10,511 bases of DNA from Alphaproteobacteria bacterium (GTDB lineage: Bacteria > Pseudomonadota > Alphaproteobacteria > Rs-D84): NCBI GenBank assembly GCA_016285415.1, contig JAEEQU010000034.1, positions 1 to 10,511 of the forward strand, in the 5' to 3' direction. A program made the position numbers and the translations under genes. The notes below the pieces were generated by a model that had not been told where the DNA came from, did no database searches, and was given only the letters and a program-made list of their open reading frames with translations. The first letter of the stretch is position 1, and each line of letters opens with the position of its first letter. Positions 1 to 7,437 of the stretch are shown here, in pieces.

Positions 1-842
1 ATATTATAAAAATCCAAGAAGATATTACCGCCATTGCCGCAGAAACCGGTCAACCAACCGCCGAATATAAAAAAGTGGTTGAATTGGTGCGTCGTGGCCA
101 AACCGAAGCCGCCCGTGCCAAACGTGAAATGATAGAAGCCAATTTACGTTTGGTTATAAAATTTGCCAAAAAACACAGCAATCGTGGTTTGGGGTTGGAT
201 TTTTCTGATTTGGTGCAAGACGGTAATATCGGTTTGATGAAGGCAGTGGATAAATTTGACTATCGTTTGGGTAATAAATTTTCAACCTATGCAACCAATT
301 GGATTCAACAGGGTATTTCCCGCAGTATTGCTGACCAAGCGCGAACAATTCGTATCCCTGTGCATATGATTGATAATATTCACAAGATTCAACGTGCATC
401 GCGCCAATTTATGCATAAATATGGCCGTAATCCGACCGCCGAAGAATTGTCCAAGATTATTTACTTGCCGGTGGACAAGATACACAAGGCTATGAAGGTT
501 AATCTGAAACCAATTTCTTTGGAAGCCCCAGTAGGCACCGAAGATGATAGTTCGCGTATGGAAATCATTGCGGATGAAACAGCCAAGAATCCGTTTACAT
601 CGGCGGCACAAAAGAATCTGCGTACGATTATGACTCAGATTTTATCAGAATTGGATCCAAAAGAAGAAACCGTCCTGCGTCAGCGTTTTGGTATGAGTAC
701 GAACAAGACCAGCACACTGGAAGACGTTGGTAAATACATCGGGGTTACACGTGAACGTATCCGCCAAATTGAACAAAAGGCGTTAAACAAACTAAAACAT
801 CCGACGCGTGCACGTAAACTTCGCAGCTTTTTGGAAGATTAA
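1..842 (+). CDS. rpoD: Primary sigma factor RpoD (sigma-70), 5'-truncated by window edge
   Basis: This is the promoter-recognition subunit of RNA polymerase. The frame is open to the window start (first whole codon at 3), so the gene begins upstream and the GTG at 75 is internal. In order one sees the AETGQ segment before region 2, EANLRLV (region 2.1), DGNIGLMKAVDKF (2.2), KFSTYAT and RSIADQARTIRIPVHM (2.3-3.0), the PISLEAP segment of region 3, and region 4.2 with VTRERIRQIE followed by HPTR and LRSFLED. This full set separates a group 1 factor from RpoH. Odd points: region 2.3/2.4 reads YRLGNKF...YATNWIQQGIS where E. coli has YRRGYKF...YATWWIRQAIT, so Y425 and W433 are both Asn, R436 is Gln and T440 is Ser. 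The link between 2.1 and 2.2 is two residues longer than in E. coli. Region 1 is outside the window. Identity is near certain. Confidence 0.96.
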   Translation, partial: IIKIQEDITAIAAETGQPTAEYKKVVELVRRGQTEAARAKREMIEANLRLVIKFAKKHSNRGLGLDFSDLVQDGNIGLMKAVDKFDYRLGNKFSTYATNWIQQGISRSIADQARTIRIPVHMIDNIHKIQRASRQFMHKYGRNPTAEELSKIIYLPVDKIHKAMKVNLKPISLEAPVGTEDDSSRMEIIADETAKNPFTSAAQKNLRTIMTQILSELDPKEETVLRQRFGMSTNKTSTLEDVGKYIGVTRERIRQIEQKALNKLKHPTRARKLRSFLED

Positions 843-850
843 TTACAGGA

Positions 851-877
851 GGGGCGTTTTCAACGTCCCTTTTTCTT
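851..877 (+). terminator. Rho-independent terminator of rpoD
   Basis: Nine bases after the rpoD stop, GGGGCGTT (851-858) pairs with AACGTCCC (862-869) through one G-T wobble, around a three-base TTC loop. TTTTTCTT follows. The position and U-tract fit an intrinsic terminator that separates rpoD from the next gene, although read-through cannot be excluded because no clear promoter is visible in the 25 bases before that gene. Confidence 0.8.
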
Positions 878-902
878 AAACAACTAACCAAACGAGTCGC
901 AC

Positions 903-1556
903 ATGGAAAAATATACAATTTTATTTTTAACTGGGGCCTCTGGGGCAGGGAAAACAAGATTTGTCGCAGATAGAATACCAGCAGGTTTATTTTATAATCT
1001 GCGTTCCGCTACGACCCGCAAAATGCGCGAGGATGAATCCGAAGGTAAACCATACTTCTTTCGTAATGAAGAATATTTTGAAACGGCGCCACTTGCCACG
1101 CACCTGTGGGTGAACGAAGCGTTTTGGGAGCCGGGAAAAGAAAAATGGAAATATGGTGTTCCAGAATTTGAAATTATGGATCATTTGGGTTGCAATTTTA
1201 TCTATGATGTAATTGAACCAAAATATGTGCGTCAAATGTGGGATTGGTTTGTGAAAAATAAATTGGATAACGAATATTCTTATAAAATAGCATGGTTTAT
1301 TCCGCCGGCAAATAGCAAGGATACAATTAAAAAGCGTGCGAATATGCAGGATGATGAAAAAGTTCGTGGTATAAACACATGTAATATAGAAGATTTCTTG
1401 GATGTTGGTATGCGCCCAGATTATATCTTGCGGCCAATAAAAACCGAAACCGCACCAAGTTTTATAGACCCCTTGTTAATACGGTTTATAGATGTGCTTT
1501 ACGACGATATGATGCTTCGCCGACCAAAGCCACAAGAGATTCCGCGTACTAAATAG
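903..1556 (+). CDS. Guanylate-kinase-like P-loop protein, diverged
   Basis: The 217-residue protein has the order of a guanylate kinase. A P-loop GASGAGKT lies at 11-18. SATTRKMRE at 35-43 and YFF at 51-53 match the GMP-binding SATTR-x-x-R...YFF region (R39, R42, Y51). KYGVP at 83-87 stands where Gmk has YYGTP, IYDVIE at 100-105 resembles the ILDID strand, and IPP near residue 137 with a following KKR resembles the lid. Length is normal for the family (about 205-220). Differences are clear: about 25 tryptophan- and lysine-rich residues sit between the YFF motif and KYGVP, and the lid carries fewer arginines than usual. It may be the cell's Gmk, a paralogue with another nucleotide substrate, or a binding protein; the sequence does not decide. 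The start is the only ATG close before the P-loop; no strong Shine-Dalgarno sequence is visible. Sure of the fold, unsure of the substrate. Confidence 0.75.
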   Translation: MEKYTILFLTGASGAGKTRFVADRIPAGLFYNLRSATTRKMREDESEGKPYFFRNEEYFETAPLATHLWVNEAFWEPGKEKWKYGVPEFEIMDHLGCNFIYDVIEPKYVRQMWDWFVKNKLDNEYSYKIAWFIPPANSKDTIKKRANMQDDEKVRGINTCNIEDFLDVGMRPDYILRPIKTETAPSFIDPLLIRFIDVLYDDMMLRRPKPQEIPRTK

Positions 1557-1583
1557 AGATTTAATTTCCTTGGGGGATATATA

Positions 1584-1607
1584 AACGGGGATAAATATCC
1601 CCGTTTT
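1584..1607. terminator. Bidirectional terminator between convergent genes
   Basis: AACGGGGAT (1584-1592) pairs perfectly with ATCCCCGTT (1597-1605) around a four-base loop, followed by TT on the plus strand; read on the minus strand the stem is followed by TATAT. It lies between the stop of the kinase-like gene (1556) and the stop of the opposing secreted-protein gene (1611), so it can serve both. Confidence 0.8.
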
Positions 1608-1610
1608 ATG

Positions 1611-2687
1611 TTATTGAGCGTCTATTTGTCCGGCATGATATATATCATTACCGTTTTTGACATTAAGACTGCCCGTGCCGCCAATCCCATTTTCCAATGG
1701 GATATAACAAGTTGTGTTATCCTTTTTTACGCATAGTGTGTGTGTTGTCACGCGTTCCGCGAACAACGGAATAGACGTCCCATTACTGGCCTTTAATTCA
1801 CTGGCAAAAGAACACAAATCGGGGCATTCACCATTATACGAGTGGTCACATGCCGCCGCGTCTGGTTTACAGGCAACACGCGGTGTTGCATTTGCCCCAC
1901 TGGTTCCAGGTTTCCACATGTCTTCGTATCCTGTGGTTACCTGTGTTGTTCCTTGGGGACATGTTGTTGCCAATTTGGTATCATTTTTGAAAATATCTTG
2001 CATATTTGTTGTTGATATATTATTTATTCCGTTAAACAAATTATATGGTATATATCCATCCAAATTCGTACATCCATAAAACATACCACTGAACATACGG
2101 GTTCTGGCGTTTCCATGAATTCCATTAAACAATTCTGGGGGTAACGGCCCTTTTAAATTTGTTGCATTGTAAAATGCCTGATAAAACAACGGTTGATCCG
2201 TTTTACTGGTTCCATCATTTAGGGTTGGAAATAATGCGCCCAAACTTCCTGATATACCGTACAAATATTCTGGTGTAGCGTAACCACCATAGATACTTAT
2301 ACAGGCATTTGAATAACTGGAATCTTTACTGGGGTACGCAGAAAAATCACCGCTTAATCGGATGGTGTATGTATCTTGGGTGTCATAAAATTTACGAGTG
2401 AGAGACATTCGGTTATTAAGATTATTTTGTCCCAAGGTTTTTGTTTCGGTATATCCATCCCCCCAATCAATATATAATGTTCCTTTGGCAGAAACATAGA
2501 AAGTAAAATCGTCGCCATTTGATGGAAACCCGCCGACCGTCATTGAAAACTGTGCTGGAACACAATTACCATTTGAAAGAGTTATTTCATCACTTGTGCA
2601 TGCAAACGCTGGGGCTGCGTTTAGGCAACCAAAAAAAACGATGCAAATAACAATCTGCACACGTAAAAAACGCACAAAATTCAACAT
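1611..2687 (-). CDS. Secreted WGDG / BspA-like repeat surface protein
   Basis: This predicted exported protein has 358 residues from the ATG at 2687. The N-terminus is a signal peptide: a basic start, a hydrophobic core around 10-22, and AFA before C30, fitting signal peptidase I. The mature part has CTSDE...NGNC, then a beta-rich segment with WGDG at 75-78 as in PKD-like domains, then units with a period of 30-31 residues carrying AFYNATNL (about 171-178), MFYGCTNL (about 202-209) and DIFKNDTKL (about 231-239). These resemble the MFxxCxxL units of BspA/DUF285 leucine-rich surface proteins. A cysteine-rich C-terminal module follows. A longer TTG start at 2738 is unlikely because it lies upstream of the best -10 candidate and would bury the signal peptide. 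I do not know its function; an envelope or surface-binding role is inference. It is tandem to, but 99 bases from, the upstream coiled-coil gene. Confidence 0.75.
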   Translation of the reverse strand: MLNFVRFLRVQIVICIVFFGCLNAAPAFACTSDEITLSNGNCVPAQFSMTVGGFPSNGDDFTFYVSAKGTLYIDWGDGYTETKTLGQNNLNNRMSLTRKFYDTQDTYTIRLSGDFSAYPSKDSSYSNACISIYGGYATPEYLYGISGSLGALFPTLNDGTSKTDQPLFYQAFYNATNLKGPLPPELFNGIHGNARTRMFSGMFYGCTNLDGYIPYNLFNGINNISTTNMQDIFKNDTKLATTCPQGTTQVTTGYEDMWKPGTSGANATPRVACKPDAAACDHSYNGECPDLCSFASELKASNGTSIPLFAERVTTHTLCVKKDNTTCYIPLENGIGGTGSLNVKNGNDIYHAGQIDAQ

Positions 2688-2719
2688 AATATAAATTTTT
2701 GAGTTTTCTTTCCTTTCCT

Positions 2720-2749
2720 TATATAAAAATCGTAGCAAAAATACAGCAA
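2720..2749 (-). promoter_or_regulatory. Candidate promoter of the secreted-protein gene
   Basis: On the minus strand TTGCTG (2749-2744) is followed after 18 bases by TATATA (2725-2720). The predicted start of transcription, near 2713, leaves a leader of about 26 bases before the ATG at 2687. A purine-rich GGAAAGGAAAG lies about 20 bases from that ATG, too far for a standard ribosome binding site. Weak matches; low certainty. Confidence 0.3.
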
Positions 2750-2786
2750 ACGCCGCAAGTGTAAAAAACAGAAAAACAGTAAATTT

Positions 2787-4712
2787 TTATTGTATTTGTG
2801 GTGCCAATGCAGAATAAATTATTCCCAAATCTGTTTTTAACAATGCCACCGCCAGTTTATCCGGTGTATCGGTTTGCTTTGCGGCCGCCATAATCTTATC
2901 AAATGCGCGAACAAATTGTGTCGCCTGGGAATTAAATACAGAATCAGATTTTATCAATTCGCGAACTTGCTTCTTATCCATTGCGCGAACCATTTTTACC
3001 ATCCATTTTGCAAATATGGTCTTGTCGCCGTCGTGATATTTCTTCCATACCACATCAGGTATATTTGAACCCATTGCGCGTGTTAAATCCAATGTCTGTT
3101 CATACAGTTTATCAAATTCGCGCGTGGATTGGGCAAGGAAATCGCGACTGCTGGCGCGTGGCGCAGTGCTTGGGGTGGTGCCAATTGCATCCATTGGTGC
3201 CGCCGCACGTGCAACCATCATTTGTTTATTTAATGTCTGCATGGTTTCAACGGCCTTGGCATAATCGGCCATCAAATCTATCATTTGTTGACGTGATTGT
3301 CCGGCAAGATTATCTAACTTTGCCGCAGATTCAGACACAGATGCAGATGATTCTTCAACCGTTGCGCGTATGCTCGCAATTTTGTCATCCAATTCTGACA
3401 CAATTTTTGCCAATGATGTTCCGGCATCGCCTGATGTTTTTACCAAATCGGGCAGGGCAACATAATATTTTTCAATAAGTTCAGACAACGGCTTTAATTG
3501 CGCGGTTGTATCGGTTGACATTTTAATCAACCCTTCGGATTGTCCGGCAAGTTGCGTATGTGCCGTATTCATTTCAATCAGTGTTTCACGTACACCGGTT
3601 GCCATTGCCTTGACAGATTCAGAAAACGCATTTGCCGATGTCTTGGTGTCTTGTAATGTTGCATCTGCAACCCCAGAAACCGTCTTTAATTCAGAAACCA
3701 CATCGGTTGCAAATTCTTTAATTTCATCTTCAAAATGATTTGTTAATCCGGATAGTTCGCTGGATATACCGCGTACTGCACTTTCTGTTTCGGTTGCACT
3801 GGTTATAACCGCTTCAACCGCATCAGTTAATTTGCGCACCTGGTTTTCAACCGCAGATTCTGTAATTAACACTTGGGCGCTTAACAAATTAACAGTATTG
3901 GTAAGGGTTGTTGTCTGGGAATTTAACTGTTTCTTGCTTTGTTTATCAAATGAATCAAGTTTTGTAAGGTATGTGCTGATGGTCTTGTTATTGTCTTTTA
4001 AAACATCTTCGTAATTTGATGCGGTTCCCTTCATTTCGGCAAAACCATCGGTTGCACTCTTGGACAGATTAGTAATTTTTTCTTGGATATTTTCTGATTC
4101 GCCGACCATTTTTTCAAAATGTTCGGTATTATTATCAATAGATTTCTGCAATGTATCGCTAAGTTTTTCGCTGGTTTCCGTCCATTTTTCAATACTTGTA
4201 TCTATTTGGGTTATTTTGTTGGTGGATTCGGTTGTGGTGTTGGTTATATGGGTCAATGTGTTTTCAACGGTTGATGCAAAGCGATCTGTCGCATTCGCAA
4301 CATCGTTCCAACTATCTGAATTTACCACATCACGCAACCCCGATACAGTGTTATCTATGCGCCCAGACATTTGTGCAATACGCGTAACCGCATCATTGGC
4401 AATGTTTACAAGTTCTTCGTTTTGCGCACCTAATTTTTGACGCAATTCATCGGCTGCAACAATCTGTGCGCGCAATGTTTCATGCATATTTTTAAAACAT
4501 GTGGATATTTTGCCAATTTCATCGGCCATAATTGTTTGTAATACGCGGGACGCATCCTGAATTTTCGCACGATTCGGGTCGGTTATAATAGATATCATAG
4601 ATTCCATAACGCGTTGTGATTTGCGCGATATAAAGTACAACACAATCAGCATAATAAATAAAACCGCGCCAATTCCTGCGGAAATAATAAACCAAGTATT
4701 GTTGAAATCCAT
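2787..4712 (-). CDS. Inner-membrane-anchored cytoplasmic coiled-coil protein
   Basis: The protein has 641 residues. One membrane helix at about 7-28 is followed by SRKSQR, which predicts a periplasmic N-terminus and a cytoplasmic body. Residues about 35-490 are helical, rich in Thr, Ser, Glu, Asn and Lys, and look like a very long coiled coil resembling chemoreceptor signalling helices, but I see no HAMP domain and no conserved receptor hairpin tip. An Ala/Pro/Ser linker near 500-522 leads to a compact C-terminal domain (about 523-641) with IPDVVWKKYHDGDKTIFAKW, a QFVRAFDKIM helix and KTDLGIIYSAL. I recall proteins with this end in other Alphaproteobacteria, annotated as hypothetical; this is memory, not a search. 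Function is unknown; envelope, nucleoid or polar scaffolding are possibilities. The start has GGGGGG nine bases upstream. It is divergent from the AddA operon. Confidence 0.75.
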   Translation of the reverse strand: MDFNNTWFIISAGIGAVLFIMLIVLYFISRKSQRVMESMISIITDPNRAKIQDASRVLQTIMADEIGKISTCFKNMHETLRAQIVAADELRQKLGAQNEELVNIANDAVTRIAQMSGRIDNTVSGLRDVVNSDSWNDVANATDRFASTVENTLTHITNTTTESTNKITQIDTSIEKWTETSEKLSDTLQKSIDNNTEHFEKMVGESENIQEKITNLSKSATDGFAEMKGTASNYEDVLKDNNKTISTYLTKLDSFDKQSKKQLNSQTTTLTNTVNLLSAQVLITESAVENQVRKLTDAVEAVITSATETESAVRGISSELSGLTNHFEDEIKEFATDVVSELKTVSGVADATLQDTKTSANAFSESVKAMATGVRETLIEMNTAHTQLAGQSEGLIKMSTDTTAQLKPLSELIEKYYVALPDLVKTSGDAGTSLAKIVSELDDKIASIRATVEESSASVSESAAKLDNLAGQSRQQMIDLMADYAKAVETMQTLNKQMMVARAAAPMDAIGTTPSTAPRASSRDFLAQSTREFDKLYEQTLDLTRAMGSNIPDVVWKKYHDGDKTIFAKWMVKMVRAMDKKQVRELIKSDSVFNSQATQFVRAFDKIMAAAKQTDTPDKLAVALLKTDLGIIYSALAPQIQ

Positions 4713-4750
4713 TGTTGTATGCCCCCCAATAAAAGTTGAAGATATATCTC

Positions 4751-4779
4751 TTGAAGTCCTGATGCCTTTATACTAAACT
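4751..4779 (+). promoter_or_regulatory. Candidate promoter of the addA-recN operon
   Basis: TTGAAG (4751-4756) and TAAACT (4774-4779) are separated by 17 bases and lie just before addA. Each hexamer matches the consensus at four of six positions. It overlaps the stronger divergent promoter, so the two could interfere with each other. No alphaproteobacterial LexA-type GTTC-N7-GTTC site is visible here. Confidence 0.35.
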
Positions 4780-4795
4780 TTATTGAATAAAGCAA
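4767..4795 (-). promoter_or_regulatory. Promoter of the coiled-coil membrane protein gene
   Basis: On the minus strand TTGCTT (4795-4790) and TATAAA (4772-4767) are separated by exactly 17 bases, a good sigma-70 arrangement about 55 bases before the ATG at 4712. The -35 overlaps the ribosome binding site of the divergent addA gene. Confidence 0.6.
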
Positions 4796-4798
4796 GGA
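4794..4798 (+). promoter_or_regulatory. Ribosome binding site of addA
   Basis: AAGGA lies five bases before the ATG at 4804 and fixes that start. It sits inside the short divergent intergenic region. Confidence 0.7.
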
Positions 4799-4803
4799 CA
4801 TAA

Positions 4804-7437
4804 ATGATAAAAAAAGCACCGATTTCCGAAGAACAAGAAGTGGCCGCCGAACCAACAAATAATGTATGGGTTCAGGCCAACGCAGGAACCGGAAAAACAA
4901 GTGTTCTGACCGAAAGATTATTGCGAATTTTATTCCGAAGTGGTGATTCTGTGGGCGGTATTTTATGTCTGACATATACAAATGCGGCGGCGGGTGAAAT
5001 GCGCAACCGTATTTTAAAATCTTTGCGTGAATGGGCAATGGCAACAGATGAAGATTTGCGGGAACTGTTGCATGGTATAACAACAAATGCCATTGCAACC
5101 GATGATGATATTAAGCATGCACGCAGTATATTTTTTAAATATATTGATAACCCAGAAATATTAAAGATAAAAACTATACACGGTTTTTGTGAAGAAATTT
5201 TACATCGCTTTCCAACCGAAGCAGGTATATCACCATCGTGGTCATTGATATCTGATGCACCACAAAAAGTTATGTTGCATGATGCATTGGAACGCGTTGT
5301 TAATTCTGTTACGATGGATGAAAATACAGTGAACGCATTTGAGCATATTATTGGGGTCGTATCAGAGTATAAATTTGATGATTTATTAGAAAATGTTGAA
5401 CAGCAATACAAGAACTTTTTCTGCGCAGATAATTTTGTTAACTACCGTAATTATTTTATTGATACGATTAAGAAAAAATTAAATTTATCCCAAGAAAAAA
5501 AGTGGTTTTTTGACCCAATGTCAATAAAAATGCTGCTTTCACAATGTAATTGCGTAAAAAAGCCAACCGGCAGATTAAAGGAACTTATTAACTATCTTGA
5601 ACAATATTCTGAAAATACAGCAGATTTCCAAAAATATAAAAGTTGCTATCTTTTTAATAACGGCAAGGTAAAAACGGGTTTAAACTATGAATTTTTATTT
5701 GACGAGATAAAACGTGTTTTGGAATACAATAATTACATTGTGAACAAGAAAATTTATGACGATACAATTGCGCTTTTTGATCTGTCGGCGGCATTTGCAA
5801 AATCATATCAGGAATTAAAACAATCACGAAATGTTCTTGATTTTGAAGATTTGATTTTATACACTCATCGTTTGTTTTCAAATTCGGAAACTATGGGTTG
5901 GGTATTGTCGCAAATGGATACATCTTTGTCACATATCCTTGTTGACGAAGCGCAAGATACCGGCCCAATGCAATGGGAGGTATTTCACATGTTGGTGGGG
6001 GATTTCTTGGTTGATGGGGACCAAGGAAATTTGCCACGTTCATTGTTTGTGGTTGGTGATACAAAACAATCTATATATGGATTCCAAGGTGCAGATCCGG
6101 CGGCATTTGCACAGAGTCGCAGTAAAATCGCATCATATATTAAAAACAACGCGCGCCAGATTGGTGAACCGGCGTTAACCCAGAATTTCCGGTCGGTTAA
6201 GCCGATTTTGGATACGGTTGATATGTTCTTTGGTGATGCAACGGTTATTGCCAAGACCGGATTTCAAAATAATTCGCATAAATGTTTTCGTGCCAATGAT
6301 GCCGGATGCGTAGAATTATATAAAGTTGTATCTTCGTATGATCAAGATACCAAAATTGTTCGGCGCCAATATATATGCGACATTGCCGATAAAATAGAAA
6401 ATATGATTAAATCTGGTCAGCATACGCCTGGGGATATTATGATATTGGTTCAACGGCGTAACCAGATGGTTTCTGCGCTGTCCAACGAATTAAAACATCG
6501 CGGCATCGCTGTCGCCGGCAGTGATCGTATCGTGTTGCCTGAATTTCCTGTTATCAAAGATTTAATGAATTTGGTGCGGTTCTGTATAAACAACAACGAT
6601 GATTATAGTTTGGGTTGTGTATTAAAAAGCCCGATATTCGCCATGGATGATGCGGCGGTATATAATATTTGTGCGGCGCGCAACGATGAAAATAAACGGC
6701 GCAGGGCCACAGATAAAAACGCGTCATGTGCCACGCTTTTTGAATTTATTAAGATTATGCATCCTGATATTTATGGTGTATTAAGTGATTTTATAGAAAA
6801 ATGTGCGATATCTGGCCCGTATACATTTTTTACCTATGTCTTAGATAATTATGATGTTCGTGAGAATATGATTGCGGCATTGGGGGTGCAAATCATAGAC
6901 CCACTAGAAGAATTTTTAACAATGTGTCTTGCATATGAAAGAACACAAACCGGGACATTACGACACTTTTTAAAGTGGTTTATCACCAGTGCCAGTGAAA
7001 TAAAGCGTGATATGGATTCTGGGGATGGTGTGCGTATAGTTACAGTTCATGGTAGCAAGGGTTTACAATCGCCGGTGGTATTCCTTATGGATACGACCGT
7101 TGCACCCAAGACCGAGAATTTTTATAGCATAGTAAACGATGATGAAATGCACGATAAATACCATGTGTGGTTATGGACACCGCATAAACCCGATGAAATA
7201 AGCGCAGAATTTGGTGAATTTAAATCTGCAACTGAACGTAAGTCAACCGAAGAAAGTTTTCGTCTGTTATATGTTGCAATGACGCGTGCATGCGATGAAT
7301 TATATATTTATGGTTTTACAACCAATAAATCTGCGCCCGAATTATCTTGGCATAATATGTTGTGGCAGACGTTAAGCGCGCATTGTGGCGTGGGCGAAGA
7401 TGCCAATAAAATAAGGATATCTAATTATGACGAATAA
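4804..7437 (+). CDS. addA: AddA helicase subunit lacking its nuclease domain (split AddA)
   Basis: This is the UvrD-like (SF1A) motor of the AddAB helicase-nuclease, which unwinds and resects double-strand DNA ends for RecA. Visible motifs: Q motif (SEEQ, Q11), Walker A GTGKT at 28-32, motif Ia LCLTYTNAAAGEM at about 54-66, motif II VDEAQD at 380-385, motif III VVGDTKQSIYGFQGADP at about 416-432, motif IV QNFRS at 460-464, motif V TVHGSKG at 747-753, and motif VI LLYVAMTRA at 821-829. The ANAGTGKT and KGLQSPVVFL wording is typical of alphaproteobacterial AddA. Whole AddA is about 1,150 residues; this chain stops at 877, soon after LSWHNML, which matches the segment between helicase and nuclease in the family. 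The nuclease domain is encoded by the next gene, which overlaps this one by 11 bases. AddB is not in the window. Confidence 0.92.
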   Translation: MIKKAPISEEQEVAAEPTNNVWVQANAGTGKTSVLTERLLRILFRSGDSVGGILCLTYTNAAAGEMRNRILKSLREWAMATDEDLRELLHGITTNAIATDDDIKHARSIFFKYIDNPEILKIKTIHGFCEEILHRFPTEAGISPSWSLISDAPQKVMLHDALERVVNSVTMDENTVNAFEHIIGVVSEYKFDDLLENVEQQYKNFFCADNFVNYRNYFIDTIKKKLNLSQEKKWFFDPMSIKMLLSQCNCVKKPTGRLKELINYLEQYSENTADFQKYKSCYLFNNGKVKTGLNYEFLFDEIKRVLEYNNYIVNKKIYDDTIALFDLSAAFAKSYQELKQSRNVLDFEDLILYTHRLFSNSETMGWVLSQMDTSLSHILVDEAQDTGPMQWEVFHMLVGDFLVDGDQGNLPRSLFVVGDTKQSIYGFQGADPAAFAQSRSKIASYIKNNARQIGEPALTQNFRSVKPILDTVDMFFGDATVIAKTGFQNNSHKCFRANDAGCVELYKVVSSYDQDTKIVRRQYICDIADKIENMIKSGQHTPGDIMILVQRRNQMVSALSNELKHRGIAVAGSDRIVLPEFPVIKDLMNLVRFCINNNDDYSLGCVLKSPIFAMDDAAVYNICAARNDENKRRRATDKNASCATLFEFIKIMHPDIYGVLSDFIEKCAISGPYTFFTYVLDNYDVRENMIAALGVQIIDPLEEFLTMCLAYERTQTGTLRHFLKWFITSASEIKRDMDSGDGVRIVTVHGSKGLQSPVVFLMDTTVAPKTENFYSIVNDDEMHDKYHVWLWTPHKPDEISAEFGEFKSATERKSTEESFRLLYVAMTRACDELYIYGFTTNKSAPELSWHNMLWQTLSAHCGVGEDANKIRISNYDE
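7413..7417 (+). promoter_or_regulatory. Ribosome binding site of the split AddA nuclease gene
   Basis: AAGGA lies nine bases before the ATG at 7427, inside the end of the helicase gene. The nuclease frame is closed by a TAA at 7412-7414, so the two reading frames share only 7415-7437. The well-placed site favours genuine independent initiation over a sequencing frameshift. Confidence 0.6.

Noticed and set aside
75..842. GTG at 75 as the start of a short sigma factor.
   Set aside because: The frame is open upstream and codes for residues that align with RpoD just before region 2.1, so the gene continues past the window edge.
2598..2609. Lipoprotein cleavage site at AFAC in the secreted protein.
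   Set aside because: Ala at -3 and Phe at -2 do not fit a lipobox well; AFA before the Cys fits signal peptidase I better.
2688..2738. TTG at 2738 as start of the secreted protein.
   Set aside because: The extra 17 residues precede a standard signal peptide starting at the ATG at 2687, and the likely -10 lies downstream of the TTG.
2981..3478. A 165-residue open frame antisense to the coiled-coil gene, and a similar one at 4060-4440.
   Set aside because: They lie wholly inside a well-supported coding gene, have no ribosome binding site or recognisable domain, and reflect biased codon use on the opposite strand.
4713..4803. SOS (LexA) operator before the addA-recN operon.
   Set aside because: No GTTC-N7-GTTC or its complement could be found in this gap or in the gap before recN.
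4646..5098. Minus-strand frame across the addA start.
   Set aside because: It covers the divergent promoters and the Walker A region of addA, and its translation shows no domain.
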